Shown piece by piece: positions 8,838-16,392 of a stretch of 30,582 nt of DNA. Both the position numbers and the translations under genes were made by a program. Source of the DNA: an uncultured Chloroflexota bacterium. GTDB taxonomy: Bacteria; Chloroflexota; Chloroflexia; Chloroflexales; Roseiflexaceae. The DNA lies in the NCBI GenBank assembly GCA_937876225.1, contig CALFIC010000139.1:1-30582 (forward strand), read 5' to 3'. Under the pieces are notes generated by a model, which was not told the DNA's origin, made no database searches, and saw only the letters and a list, made by a program, of their open reading frames with translations. The first letter of the stretch is position 1, and every line of letters starts with the position of its first letter.

Positions 8838-10457
8838 ATGACAGATACGAATCGTCCAAGCGAATTTAGTGCCAGCGAACAAGCTATTTTGGCACCATTT
8901 GTCACTGACCTTGATGCTCCTATTTTTGGCTTGCGTAATCTGCCCGAAGTCGTCAAAGGAGCGCTTTTTTCGCGCTATAGTCGGAGCGAAAAAAGCATCC
9001 GCCGGATTTTGCTCGATGAATTCATCAACCTCCCCGAATCAGGCTTCAATGAACTCGTGGCTGACGCGAATGCGGCGAGCCGCAATCAACTCGTGGCGGT
9101 CGGGCAAGCCGAAGCGTTCTATGACCGCGTGCTGGTGGGCTATGGCGATGATTCGGTAGCCGAGTTGGGTGGCGCCCATGTGGCCTGCGAAGAAATCAGC
9201 AACGTAGCCGCCAAACTCATCGAAGATGCCCGGATAGGACTAAGCCCACTCGAAAAATCGACGCGCTATGTCAACTTCACCAATAAAGTCAACGGCCAAT
9301 ACCGCTACGTGCGCGAAGCGACCATCATGCAATCACGCTGGGCCGAAGCCTACGAAGCGACTCTCGATCATTTGTTTGATACCTACAGCGCATTGCTCGA
9401 ACCTACCATGGCGTGGGTGCGGGCTCGCACCCCACGCGATGCCCAGACCAGCGAGCGGGCCTACAATTCGGCCACCCGCGCCAAAGCCTTTGACATCTTG
9501 CGGGGCTTGCTGCCGATGGCTACCCGCACCAATGTGGGGCTGTTTGGCAACGGCCGGGCCTTTGAATACCTGATTACCCGACTCGGGTCGCACGCTATGC
9601 CCGAAATGCAACAGATTAGTGACCAGTTGCAACAGGCTCTCGACGGCCTCATCCCCTCGTTTGTCAAACGCGCCAAAACGCCACGAGGCGCTGCCATGCG
9701 CAATTACATGGCAACGATTCGCCACAATCTCACCAATATCGCAGGTACGCTCCCGAGTGGCGCGATTACCAGCGCCAAACCCCAGGTCACGTTGGTGCGC
9801 TACGACCAGGATGCGCTAGCACGCGTGGCGAGTGCGGCACTCTACCCGCATACGTCGCTATCACTCAGCGACGTGCAGGCCCACGTCGCCGCCCTGCCCC
9901 ATGCCGAGCAGGTGGCAATCATTACGGCGGCGGCAGGAGAGCGCGCGGTACGCTTCCACAAGCCAGGGCGAGCCTTCGAAGAAGCGCATTACACCTTTGA
10001 CATCGTGGCCGATATTGGCGCCTACCGCGACCTACAACGCCACCGCATATTGACCCAGACCCGCCAACCCTTTGGGGGCGATTTGGGTTATATGGTGCCT
10101 CCCGAATTACGCGCCGCCCAGCTCGACGAGGCCTATTGTGTGGCCATCGAGCGCGCCAGTGATTTAGCGCGAGCTATCAACGACGATTTGGGTGAAGTGT
10201 CACAATACGTGGTGCCGATGGCCTGCTTGATGCGCTGGCAGGTGACCCTCAATTTGCGTGAAGCCTATCACCTGTGTGAATTGCGCTCGAGCCCCCAAGG
10301 CCATCCCACCTACCGCGCCGTGGCTCAACAAATCTACCATGCCATCGCCACCGTCCACCCCGAGCTCGCCGCACATATGCACTTTGTCGACCTCAACGAC
10401 TACGAGCTCGAACGCCTCGATGCCGAACGGCGCCTCGACAAAAAATTAGCCCAATAA
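8838..10457 (+). CDS. Tandem ThyX-fold protein (FAD-dependent thymidylate synthase-like, double length)
   Basis: This is a 539-residue protein, about twice the usual ThyX length of 220-250. ThyX makes dTMP from dUMP using FAD and methylene-tetrahydrofolate, with active sites at subunit interfaces and signature RHRxxSxNExSxRY. In the first half, EEISNVAAKLIEDARIGLSP runs into EKSTRY (S136, E139, S141, R143, Y144), so the SxxExSxRY part is kept but RHR is replaced by EDAR. In the second half, YRDLQRHRI keeps R401-H402-R403 but runs into LTQTRQPFGGDLGY, with the serine and RY motif lost. The two copies are therefore degenerate in complementary ways. A strong AGGAGGAGGG precedes the ATG. The gene follows the UnbV gene by 22 bases and ends at a strong hairpin. 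ThyX ancestry is well supported, but thymidylate synthase activity is uncertain. I give no gene symbol for that reason. Confidence 0.8.
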   Translation: MTDTNRPSEFSASEQAILAPFVTDLDAPIFGLRNLPEVVKGALFSRYSRSEKSIRRILLDEFINLPESGFNELVADANAASRNQLVAVGQAEAFYDRVLVGYGDDSVAELGGAHVACEEISNVAAKLIEDARIGLSPLEKSTRYVNFTNKVNGQYRYVREATIMQSRWAEAYEATLDHLFDTYSALLEPTMAWVRARTPRDAQTSERAYNSATRAKAFDILRGLLPMATRTNVGLFGNGRAFEYLITRLGSHAMPEMQQISDQLQQALDGLIPSFVKRAKTPRGAAMRNYMATIRHNLTNIAGTLPSGAITSAKPQVTLVRYDQDALARVASAALYPHTSLSLSDVQAHVAALPHAEQVAIITAAAGERAVRFHKPGRAFEEAHYTFDIVADIGAYRDLQRHRILTQTRQPFGGDLGYMVPPELRAAQLDEAYCVAIERASDLARAINDDLGEVSQYVVPMACLMRWQVTLNLREAYHLCELRSSPQGHPTYRAVAQQIYHAIATVHPELAAHMHFVDLNDYELERLDAERRLDKKLAQ

Positions 10458-10466
10458 TACCCGACC

Positions 10467-10506
10467 AAATCCCCCGTGTAGATACCACCATCTACACGGG
10501 GGATTT
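10467..10506. terminator. 17-bp hairpin between convergent genes
   Basis: A perfect 17-bp stem (10467-10483 with 10490-10506) and 6-base loop lie between the ThyX-like gene and the end of ssb on the other strand. It is probably a bidirectional terminator; only a short ATTTGT tract follows on the plus strand. Confidence 0.75.
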
Positions 10507-10530
10507 GTGTGTACGCCCGAACCACAGTGC

Positions 10531-10929
10531 TTACGACATGACCGATTCGTCGTCTTCTACTTCTTCGTGGCTATCGTCGCTTTCGGTGACACTCAATGCC
10601 AAGCATTCGGTGGCGCGGACGATGGTGCGATAGCGACGTTGCCCCGTTTCGCGATCTTCCCACGAGCGAGTCAACAAGCTACCCAACACCATTACCCGGC
10701 TACCACGGTGCAGGTGCTTGATGCAGCGATCTGCCACGCGATCCCAAGCCTCGACGGTCATCCATTCCGACTCATACTGCATGGCGCCGTTGCTACGACC
10801 CGTCATGCGCTTGGTGCTAACGCTAAACGTGCAGACCTTGGAATCTTTGCCGACGCTCTTGACTTCGGGCTCACCGCCCACCCAGCCAATCAACTCAACC
10901 CGGTTCAATGTGCCAAGTACGATACGCAT
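10531..10929 (-). CDS. ssb: Single-stranded DNA-binding protein, short form
   Basis: This protein coats single-stranded DNA in replication, repair and recombination. The 132-residue product begins RIVLGTLNRVELIGWVGGEP and continues with VCTFSVSTKR, WMTVEAWDRVADRC, LHRGSRVMVLGSL and the TGQRRYRTIVRATE strand, an OB fold of the bacterial SSB type. After the fold there are only about 20 acidic residues ending EDDESVMS. The usual long Gly/Gln linker and the hydrophobic DDIPF-like tip that recruits partner proteins are absent. GGAGG sits six bases before the ATG. It lies 111 bases downstream of an uncharacterised gene on the same strand. It could be a secondary SSB paralogue rather than the main replication SSB. 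The family call is strong. Confidence 0.88.
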   Translation of the reverse strand: MRIVLGTLNRVELIGWVGGEPEVKSVGKDSKVCTFSVSTKRMTGRSNGAMQYESEWMTVEAWDRVADRCIKHLHRGSRVMVLGSLLTRSWEDRETGQRRYRTIVRATECLALSVTESDDSHEEVEDDESVMS

Positions 10930-10951
10930 ATCAGGCCTCCTTCGATACGTT

Positions 10952-10974
10952 CATTCGCACCTCTTGTACGAATG
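10952..10974. promoter_or_regulatory. Imperfect inverted repeat in the ssb leader
   Basis: CATTCG (10952-10957) pairs with CGAATG (10969-10974). The arms extend to 9 bp with one mismatch around a 5-base loop. The element ends about 23 bases before the ssb ATG, so it could be an operator or an RNA hairpin in the leader. Confidence 0.3.
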
Positions 10975-11040
10975 TTGCACTTATCTACCGTTGACCACTA
11001 GCAAAAAGGTACGCACTGATTGGGCAATTTTGGACTGAAT

Positions 11041-11640
11041 TTAGGTGCGACGGCGTTTGGGTTGCAGGAGCGCCGTGAGTTTGCTTGCTTCACCAAAGGT
11101 GAGTTGCTCGGCCGGGACATCGAGCCCCAAGTATTGCCCGACGGCGGCGTCAAGCTCGAGTCCGTAGGTAGCGGCCATGCGTTGCAAGGTTTCGTGTTGG
11201 CCTTTGGTAATGGGGCCTTCGTCACGCTGTTGTTCGTCGAGCAGGCGCCGCAACTGGTCAATCAGGTGCGAGGCTTGCCGGCGGGTCAATTGGCGCACAT
11301 CGAGGCGGCGTTCTTGTAGGTAGGTGGCGAGTTGGGTGGCGTCCCACCCGAGGATTTTTTGGAGATCATCGATCCGTTGCAATTGCGAGGGCAATGCGCC
11401 GCGCTCACGATCGGCGCCGTACGATTCGCGGGCTTCGAGGATCTGGGCTTCACCGGCATCGCGTTGCTGGGCGTAGATCCGCCACCCTAGCGCCACTGCA
11501 TTGGCGATGTCGGCGTCGCTGGCATCGAGGGGCAAGGCGATGCTTTCTTCGATGGTCACGTAGTCTTCGCCGATTTTGATTGCCGCTCGAAAGGTGCGGG
11601 TCACGGTCGATTCTTGCGGACGGGTTGGTTTGGTAGCCAT
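11041..11640 (-). CDS. Uncharacterised helical protein with two related C-terminal repeats
   Basis: I do not recognise a named family for the whole 199-residue protein. The first 65 residues look like a small alpha/beta domain (FRAAIKIGEDYVTIEESIAL, then a helix ending GWRIYAQQRD). The rest contains two helical units of the same design. Unit one runs from LQRIDDLQKILGWD to LTRRQASHLIDQL, and unit two from ETLQRMAATYGLEL to LTFGEASKLTALL. Each reads as a helix, a Gly-containing turn, a helix, then L-T-x-x-x-A-S-x-L. Similar helical units occur at the ends of some bacterial and phage recombination or single-strand-DNA proteins (recalled, not searched). Position between a dehydrogenase (27 bases upstream) and ssb (111 bases downstream) fits a DNA-linked role. 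GGGTGA lies close before the ATG. That it is a real gene is fairly sure; its function is not known. Confidence 0.75.
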   Translation of the reverse strand: MATKPTRPQESTVTRTFRAAIKIGEDYVTIEESIALPLDASDADIANAVALGWRIYAQQRDAGEAQILEARESYGADRERGALPSQLQRIDDLQKILGWDATQLATYLQERRLDVRQLTRRQASHLIDQLRRLLDEQQRDEGPITKGQHETLQRMAATYGLELDAAVGQYLGLDVPAEQLTFGEASKLTALLQPKRRRT

Positions 11641-11667
11641 GGATTCACCCTTTCGCCATACATATTT

Positions 11668-12423
11668 TTACCGAATTGGCATTTGTTCGAGGTCAATGAC
11701 GGCACCCGAGAATGCCGCGGCTTCATCGCTGGCAAAAAACGCAATCGCATTGGCGATTTCGTTAGGCTGCAACAATCGCCCTGTGGGGCGGGTTTTGCCG
11801 GCCACCGTGGCCCATTCGGCGCCACTCCCAAGCCGCTGTTGCAGTTCGTTTTCGCCTTCGCTATTGGTCCAGCCCACATTCAATACTTGCACGCGGATAC
11901 CTTCGTGGCGGTGAGCGGCTGCCAAATTGCGTGACATCGTCACGAGCGCGCCTTTGCTGGTGGAATAGGCCAGCAAATTACTTGCACCCACATAGGCGTT
12001 GAGCGAGCCGATATTGAGCACCACCGCACCACTAGGGTTGGCACGGAGGTAGGGCAAGGCCTGACGCATAATCAACAAGGGCGCCCGTACATTGATCGCC
12101 ATCATCATGTCGAAAAAATCTGCATCGGTTGATTCGAGCGTACTACGCGCCACCGAAGCGGCATTGTTGATAATCACGTCGATTTTGCCAAAGCGGCGGA
12201 TACTGTTATCGACAAACTGCGCACAGGCCTCGGCATCAGCCAAATCGACATTGATATAGTGCGCCCGCCCAGCCCCGTAAGCGACCAATTCCGCGGCAGC
12301 AACCTCGCCAAAGCCACAAAACGCTACTTGGGCACCTTCGGACAATAGCCGTTGCGCAGTAGCCTGCCCGATACCACTCGTAGCCCCACTAATCAACACT
12401 ACTTTATCATCGAATCGGCGCAT
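11668..12423 (-). CDS. Short-chain dehydrogenase/reductase (classical SDR)
   Basis: This cytoplasmic NAD(P)-dependent oxidoreductase has 251 residues, the standard classical SDR length. It carries SGATSGIG (G13-G19) for the cofactor, NVDLAD, NNAAS near 86, and the full catalytic tetrad N111, S140, Y153 and K157 (YSTSK). The C-terminus GAVIDLEQ replaces the more common GxxxxVDGG. The cofactor preference is not obvious: no basic residue follows the glycine motif in the usual NADP position. AAGGGG lies eight bases before the ATG at 12421-12423. It heads the minus-strand run SDR, helical protein, ssb. It is divergent from a zinc alcohol dehydrogenase, so the two redox genes may share control by the repeats at 12425-12500. 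Family call is certain; the substrate is unknown. Confidence 0.93.
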   Translation of the reverse strand: MRRFDDKVVLISGATSGIGQATAQRLLSEGAQVAFCGFGEVAAAELVAYGAGRAHYINVDLADAEACAQFVDNSIRRFGKIDVIINNAASVARSTLESTDADFFDMMMAINVRAPLLIMRQALPYLRANPSGAVVLNIGSLNAYVGASNLLAYSTSKGALVTMSRNLAAAHRHEGIRVQVLNVGWTNSEGENELQQRLGSGAEWATVAGKTRPTGRLLQPNEIANAIAFFASDEAAAFSGAVIDLEQMPIR

Positions 12424-12424
12424 C

Positions 12425-12500
12425 GCATACCCCTTTCATATCAAAATTAGGAGTAGTCTGACAATAGTTCGATTATACGGGTATTTTGGGAGCATACCCC
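12425..12500. promoter_or_regulatory. Divergent control region with repeated GCATACCCC / GGGTAT sites
   Basis: Between the divergent SDR and alcohol dehydrogenase genes, GCATACCCC occurs twice in the same orientation (12425-12433 and 12492-12500). An inverted GGGTAT lies at 12479-12484, giving GGGTAT-N9-ATACCC. On the minus strand a TATAAT hexamer (12472-12477) lies just downstream of that inverted pair and could be the SDR -10. The layout suggests an operator over the SDR -35 region. Confidence 0.4.
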
Positions 12501-12566
12501 ACACAACAGCACTATCTACTACAATAAGCATATTCAGTTTTTGCCATCTCAGTCAAAGGAATCGCA

Positions 12567-13598
12567 ATGCAGGCAGTCATGAAAATAGCCCCTGGCGTCG
12601 GGAATGTAACCCTCGGCACGATTGACGTGCCCACCGTTACCCCAGGGCATGTCATCATCGAAGTGGCCTATGCCGGGATTTGTGGGACCGATTTGCACAT
12701 CTACCACGACGAATTCCGCACCGTACCGCCGGTGGTGATGGGGCACGAAATTGCGGGTCGGATTGTCGAGGTAGGCGCAGGAGTCACCGACATCAGTGTG
12801 GGGATGCGGGTCACCAGCGAAACATATTATCAGACCTGTCAACACTGCCGACATTGTCGCAATGGACGCCCCAATTTGTGTCTGCAACGCAAATCGATTG
12901 GATCGGCGGTCAATGGAGGCTTTACCCGCTATGTACGGGTACCTGCCGCAAACATCCATCAAATTCCTGCCAATGTCAGTGACCAAGCCGCTGCCTTGAC
13001 CGAACCCCTGGCGTGTGTGGTCAATGCCATCGACCTGAGTCGGATTACTCCCGGTGATATCGCCGTCATCGCTGGTCCAGGCGCGATTGGGATGCTTACC
13101 TTGCAAGTACTCGTCGCTGCAGGCGCACAGGTGATTATGCTAGGCACGCCGGCAGATGCAGCCCGCCTCACCATGGCTCGCAAACTAGGCGCAGCTCATA
13201 TCATCGATGTCAGCACGAGTGATGTAGGGCAGCAAATTGACTTGATTAGTGATGGACTCGGTGCTGACATCGTACTCGAGTGTGCAGGAGCCGGCGCTGC
13301 CGCCCAACAGTTGCTCCAATTGGTACGCCGCGGGGGACGTTATACCCAAATCGGCTTATTTGGCAAACCGATTGCCTGGGACATGGATCAGGTCTGCTAC
13401 AAAGAACTCATCGTCACTGGTAGCAATGCCAGTGTGCCCCATGCCTGGGATCGTGCATTGCGGTTGATTGCCAGTAGGCAAGTCGACACCCAAGCCATCG
13501 TGAGTGCCGTCTATCCCATTAGTGAGTGGCATCAGGCTTTTGCCGAATTTGAAGCCAAACAAGGGCTGAAAATATTACTCACGCCCCTCAGTGATTAA
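12567..13598 (+). CDS. Zinc-dependent medium-chain alcohol/polyol dehydrogenase
   Basis: This is a 343-residue NAD(P)-dependent dehydrogenase of the zinc MDR family, closest in feel to sorbitol, threonine or butanediol dehydrogenases. Catalytic zinc ligands are C39 (GICGTDLH), H60-E61 (GHE) and E146 (LTEPLAC). The structural zinc site is complete at C91, C94, C97 and C105. The Rossmann domain shows GPGAIGMLTLQ, and LECAGAGAAAQQ follows further on. Start: ATG at 12567 with AAAGGA seven bases upstream. It is divergent from the SDR and is followed after 51 bases by the 2Fe-2S subunit gene, where a TATACT hexamer at 13614-13619 might give a separate promoter. It may supply aldehyde to that downstream molybdenum dehydrogenase. 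Substrate cannot be assigned from sequence. Confidence 0.93.
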   Translation: MQAVMKIAPGVGNVTLGTIDVPTVTPGHVIIEVAYAGICGTDLHIYHDEFRTVPPVVMGHEIAGRIVEVGAGVTDISVGMRVTSETYYQTCQHCRHCRNGRPNLCLQRKSIGSAVNGGFTRYVRVPAANIHQIPANVSDQAAALTEPLACVVNAIDLSRITPGDIAVIAGPGAIGMLTLQVLVAAGAQVIMLGTPADAARLTMARKLGAAHIIDVSTSDVGQQIDLISDGLGADIVLECAGAGAAAQQLLQLVRRGGRYTQIGLFGKPIAWDMDQVCYKELIVTGSNASVPHAWDRALRLIASRQVDTQAIVSAVYPISEWHQAFAEFEAKQGLKILLTPLSD

Positions 13599-13649
13599 TT
13601 TTCTAAAAATCGGTATACTACTAAGAGTGACAACACGAAAGGATACCCC

Positions 13650-14123
13650 GTGGAATTAATCATCAATCAAAAAACATACCCCATCCCAGACAACGGCGAT
13701 AGTCGCCCGTTGTTGTTGGTATTGCGTGACGAACTCAATCTGACCGGCACCAAAATCGGCTGTGGTGCGGGCATTTGTGGCGCCTGTACCGTCCATATCG
13801 ATGGCGTACCGACCCGATCGTGCCAAACTCCAGTGAATAGTGTAGTCGGCAAACAGATTCGCACGATTGAGGGCTTGGCTGATACCGATGGCAAACTCCA
13901 CCCCGTGCAACAAGCCTTCCTCGACCTGCAAGTGCCCCAATGTGGCTGGTGCATGAGTGGCCAAATCATGACGGCGGCAGCCCTTATCGACGGCAATGCG
14001 ACGCCCACACCCGAACAAATCGTCACTGCCATGGACAAAAACTACTGCCGTTGTGGCACCTATTACCGTATCCGCCAAGCAATTGCCCACGCCGCCACAC
14101 TCAAAAAAGAGGCCACGTCATGA
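13650..14123 (+). CDS. 2Fe-2S subunit of an IorA-like molybdenum hydroxylase
   Basis: This is the electron-transfer subunit of the xanthine oxidase superfamily, isoquinoline 1-oxidoreductase/aldehyde dehydrogenase type. At 157 residues it matches IorA. The N-terminal plant-type 2Fe-2S cluster uses C38, C43, C46 and C58 (GCGAGICGAC). The second all-helical cluster uses C98, C101, C133 and C135 (CGWCMSGQ and CRCGTY). It starts with GTG at 13650, supported by AAAGGA six bases upstream. The stop overlaps the ATG of the large subunit (ATGA), a sign of coupled translation and equal stoichiometry. It has no signal peptide itself, as expected if it is carried across the membrane with the Tat-tagged large subunit. 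Confidence in family is very high. Which aldehyde or N-heterocycle is oxidised is open. Confidence 0.94.
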   Translation: MELIINQKTYPIPDNGDSRPLLLVLRDELNLTGTKIGCGAGICGACTVHIDGVPTRSCQTPVNSVVGKQIRTIEGLADTDGKLHPVQQAFLDLQVPQCGWCMSGQIMTAAALIDGNATPTPEQIVTAMDKNYCRCGTYYRIRQAIAHAATLKKEATS

Positions 14124-16297
14124 CCAACAATTCCCCCAAACGGTGGCGAATTACCCGCCGTGGTTTTTTGATTGGGCTCGGTGGAGCCGGCGTACTCACC
14201 CTCGGCTGGGCAGTCGGTTTACCAAAAATGCGCATGGCCGTCTCGGATTTGGCAGAAGGTACCGAGAAGCCCGTCAGCCGTGGCGCCCCCAAGGCGAACC
14301 CAACCGTGTGGTTTACCATTAGTCCCGACAACAAAATCACCCTCAATGTCCAAAAAATCGAAATGGGGCAGGGGATTTTGACCGCACTTGCTCAAATTGC
14401 CGCCGACGAACTCGATATCGCATGGGAACGCATTCACGTGCAGATGGCGAACACCGGTAGCGGCGTCGACGATGCCAATGGCACTGGCAACAGCGAAAGC
14501 GTTGTTTCGCATTATTTGCCATTACGTCAAGCAGCCGCCACATTGAATGTCATGCTCAAAACAGCCGCGGCCAGTCAATTAGGGATTGCCGTTGATGGAT
14601 TAACCATCAATGATGCCACCATCACCAGTAGTGACGGTCGCAGTCTGACCTTTGGGGAAGTAGTAGCCGCACATAAAGGCGACTGGGTCGTACCCAAAGA
14701 AGCACCAGCACTCAAACCCAACAACGCATTTCGCTACATCGGTCAATCGCAGCCACGGGTTGATTTGCCAGGCAAAGTCACCGGCCAAATCAAATATGGT
14801 CACGACATGCGCCTGCCCAACATGTTGTGGGGGGTCGTGGCCCGACCACTCAAGTTTGGGGCGACTATTGCCAGTGTTGATCAAAAAAACGCCGCGACGA
14901 TGCCCGGTGTCCAAACCGTCATCGTCGAAAAAGGATTTGTGGCCGTCGCTGCGGAGACCAAATCCCAGGCGCAAACGGCCCTCAACGCCATGGATATTGT
15001 GTGGAACGAGCCTAGTACCCCCATCACCCAACAAGCCATCGAAAATGCCGTCACCGTCGATCCCAACCAAGGTGTGCTGATTCAGCATGATGGCGAACCC
15101 GAAACACTCTTACATTACAGCTCACTTGTAATTGGACGTACCTACCGCACCCCTATGGCTGTCCATGCCCACCTCGAACCCCAAGCGGCCATCGTCGATG
15201 TCCGCACAGATGGTATCGATGCCTGGGTATCAACCCAAGTGCCGGCCGGGATGGCGAGTGGGATTGCAGATGCGATTGGGCGCAAAGCCAGCGAAGTCGT
15301 TGTGCATCCCGTATTCATCGGGGGAGGATTTGGGCGCCGACTTGATGCGAGCCTCGGTGCTGAAGCTGCCCGGCTTTCTGCCGCCGCCAAGCGCCCCGTC
15401 ATGGTGCAATGGACGCGTGCCGAAGAGTTCCGTAACGGTTATGTGCGCCCACCCACGCATCATGTCATGCAAGGGAGCGTCGATAGCGCGGGCAATATCA
15501 CCGTGCTCGCCCATCACCAAGCGAGTGGGGATGTGCTTCTGACAATATTTCCCGCAGTAGTTGGGGATATTTTGGGTTGGGATATTGGAGCGGTACGCGG
15601 AGGGAAGCTTTTCTACACCGCAAAAGTAGGGAAGCAAACCGTTGCCCAACGCGTCAAACTCCCCATTGCGACCAGTTTTTGGCGCGGACTAGGGTTGCTG
15701 GCTGACGGCTTTGCCATCGAGAGCTTCATCGATGAACTTGCCAAAACCGTCAACATGGACCCACTTGCGTTCCGCCTCAAAAACCTCCCAGATACTCCCT
15801 TCGGGAATCGCATGAAAGGGGTGTTACAGGCGGTGGCAGATTTAGCCAAATGGGGCACCCCGCTCCCTGCCGGGCGCGCCTACGGGATTGCCTGCTCGGC
15901 TGATGCGGGCACTTGTGTGGCCCAAATCGCCGAAGTATCGGTGAGCGACGGCACCATCAACGTCCATCACGTCTATGCTGCTGTCGATGCTGGGTTAGTG
16001 ATTAATCCCGATGGTGTCAAAGCCCAAACCGAAGGTGGGATTATGATGGGCGTCAGCTCAACGCTCGTCGAAGAATTTATGGTGGTCGATGGAGGAGCAG
16101 GGGCAGTCAACTTCGACAAATACCCCTTGCTCCGCAATAGTCAGGCACCCGACATCAGCGTCGTCATCGTCGGTGGCGGTGATGCACCAGGGGGCATGGG
16201 TGAACCACCCATCGGGCCCGTGGCGGGGGCGATTGCCAATGCTGTATTTGCCTTGACTGGGCAACGGTTGACTTCACTGCCATTACGCCTATCCTAA
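14120..16297 (+). CDS. Tat-exported molybdopterin-binding subunit, IorB-like dehydrogenase
   Basis: This is the catalytic molybdenum-cofactor subunit partnering the preceding 2Fe-2S protein, 725 residues, near the IorB norm. A twin-arginine signal (ITRRGFLIGLGGAG, about residues 11-24) predicts folded export. Family motifs include VQKIEMGQG, GQSQPRVDLPGKVTGQIKYG, HAHLEPQ, FIGGGFGRRLDASLGAEAA and the C-terminal GGMGEPPIGPVAGAIANAV, whose Glu is the expected catalytic base. I chose the ATG at 14120, overlapping the upstream stop. A longer open frame reaching back to 13940 merely reads through the 2Fe-2S gene out of frame. The third, c-type cytochrome subunit common in Tat-exported IorAB-like enzymes is not in this window. 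Next comes tRNA-Lys, then a ba3 oxidase. Substrate unknown; aldehydes are the likeliest guess. Confidence 0.93.
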   Translation: MTNNSPKRWRITRRGFLIGLGGAGVLTLGWAVGLPKMRMAVSDLAEGTEKPVSRGAPKANPTVWFTISPDNKITLNVQKIEMGQGILTALAQIAADELDIAWERIHVQMANTGSGVDDANGTGNSESVVSHYLPLRQAAATLNVMLKTAAASQLGIAVDGLTINDATITSSDGRSLTFGEVVAAHKGDWVVPKEAPALKPNNAFRYIGQSQPRVDLPGKVTGQIKYGHDMRLPNMLWGVVARPLKFGATIASVDQKNAATMPGVQTVIVEKGFVAVAAETKSQAQTALNAMDIVWNEPSTPITQQAIENAVTVDPNQGVLIQHDGEPETLLHYSSLVIGRTYRTPMAVHAHLEPQAAIVDVRTDGIDAWVSTQVPAGMASGIADAIGRKASEVVVHPVFIGGGFGRRLDASLGAEAARLSAAAKRPVMVQWTRAEEFRNGYVRPPTHHVMQGSVDSAGNITVLAHHQASGDVLLTIFPAVVGDILGWDIGAVRGGKLFYTAKVGKQTVAQRVKLPIATSFWRGLGLLADGFAIESFIDELAKTVNMDPLAFRLKNLPDTPFGNRMKGVLQAVADLAKWGTPLPAGRAYGIACSADAGTCVAQIAEVSVSDGTINVHHVYAAVDAGLVINPDGVKAQTEGGIMMGVSSTLVEEFMVVDGGAGAVNFDKYPLLRNSQAPDISVVIVGGGDAPGGMGEPPIGPVAGAIANAVFALTGQRLTSLPLRLS

Positions 16298-16312
16298 TAC
16301 GCAGCGTGAATG

Positions 16313-16336
16313 TGGGTGGTGTATTGGCACCGCCCA
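16313..16336 (+). terminator. Hairpin after the molybdenum dehydrogenase genes
   Basis: A 9-bp stem with one G-U pair (16313-16321 with 16328-16336) lies 16 bases after the stop. It has no following T-run and is probably the end of the alcohol dehydrogenase/IorAB-like transcript. Confidence 0.45.
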
Positions 16337-16352
16337 TATCCACAAATTCTAT

Positions 16353-16381
16353 TTGCATTGTGCTCTTTTTCACGTTATAAT
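16353..16381 (+). promoter_or_regulatory. Promoter of tRNA-Lys
   Basis: TTGCAT (16353-16358) and a perfect TATAAT (16376-16381) are separated by exactly 17 bases. They end 11 bases before the first base of the tRNA, which is the best sigma-70 promoter seen in the window. Confidence 0.75.
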
Positions 16382-16392
16382 ATCACTCGGTT

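Noticed and set aside
13940..14119. Upstream extension of the molybdopterin subunit frame by 60 codons
   Set aside because: It lies wholly within the 2Fe-2S gene in another frame and would bury the Tat signal. The ATG at 14120 has the expected ATGA overlap.
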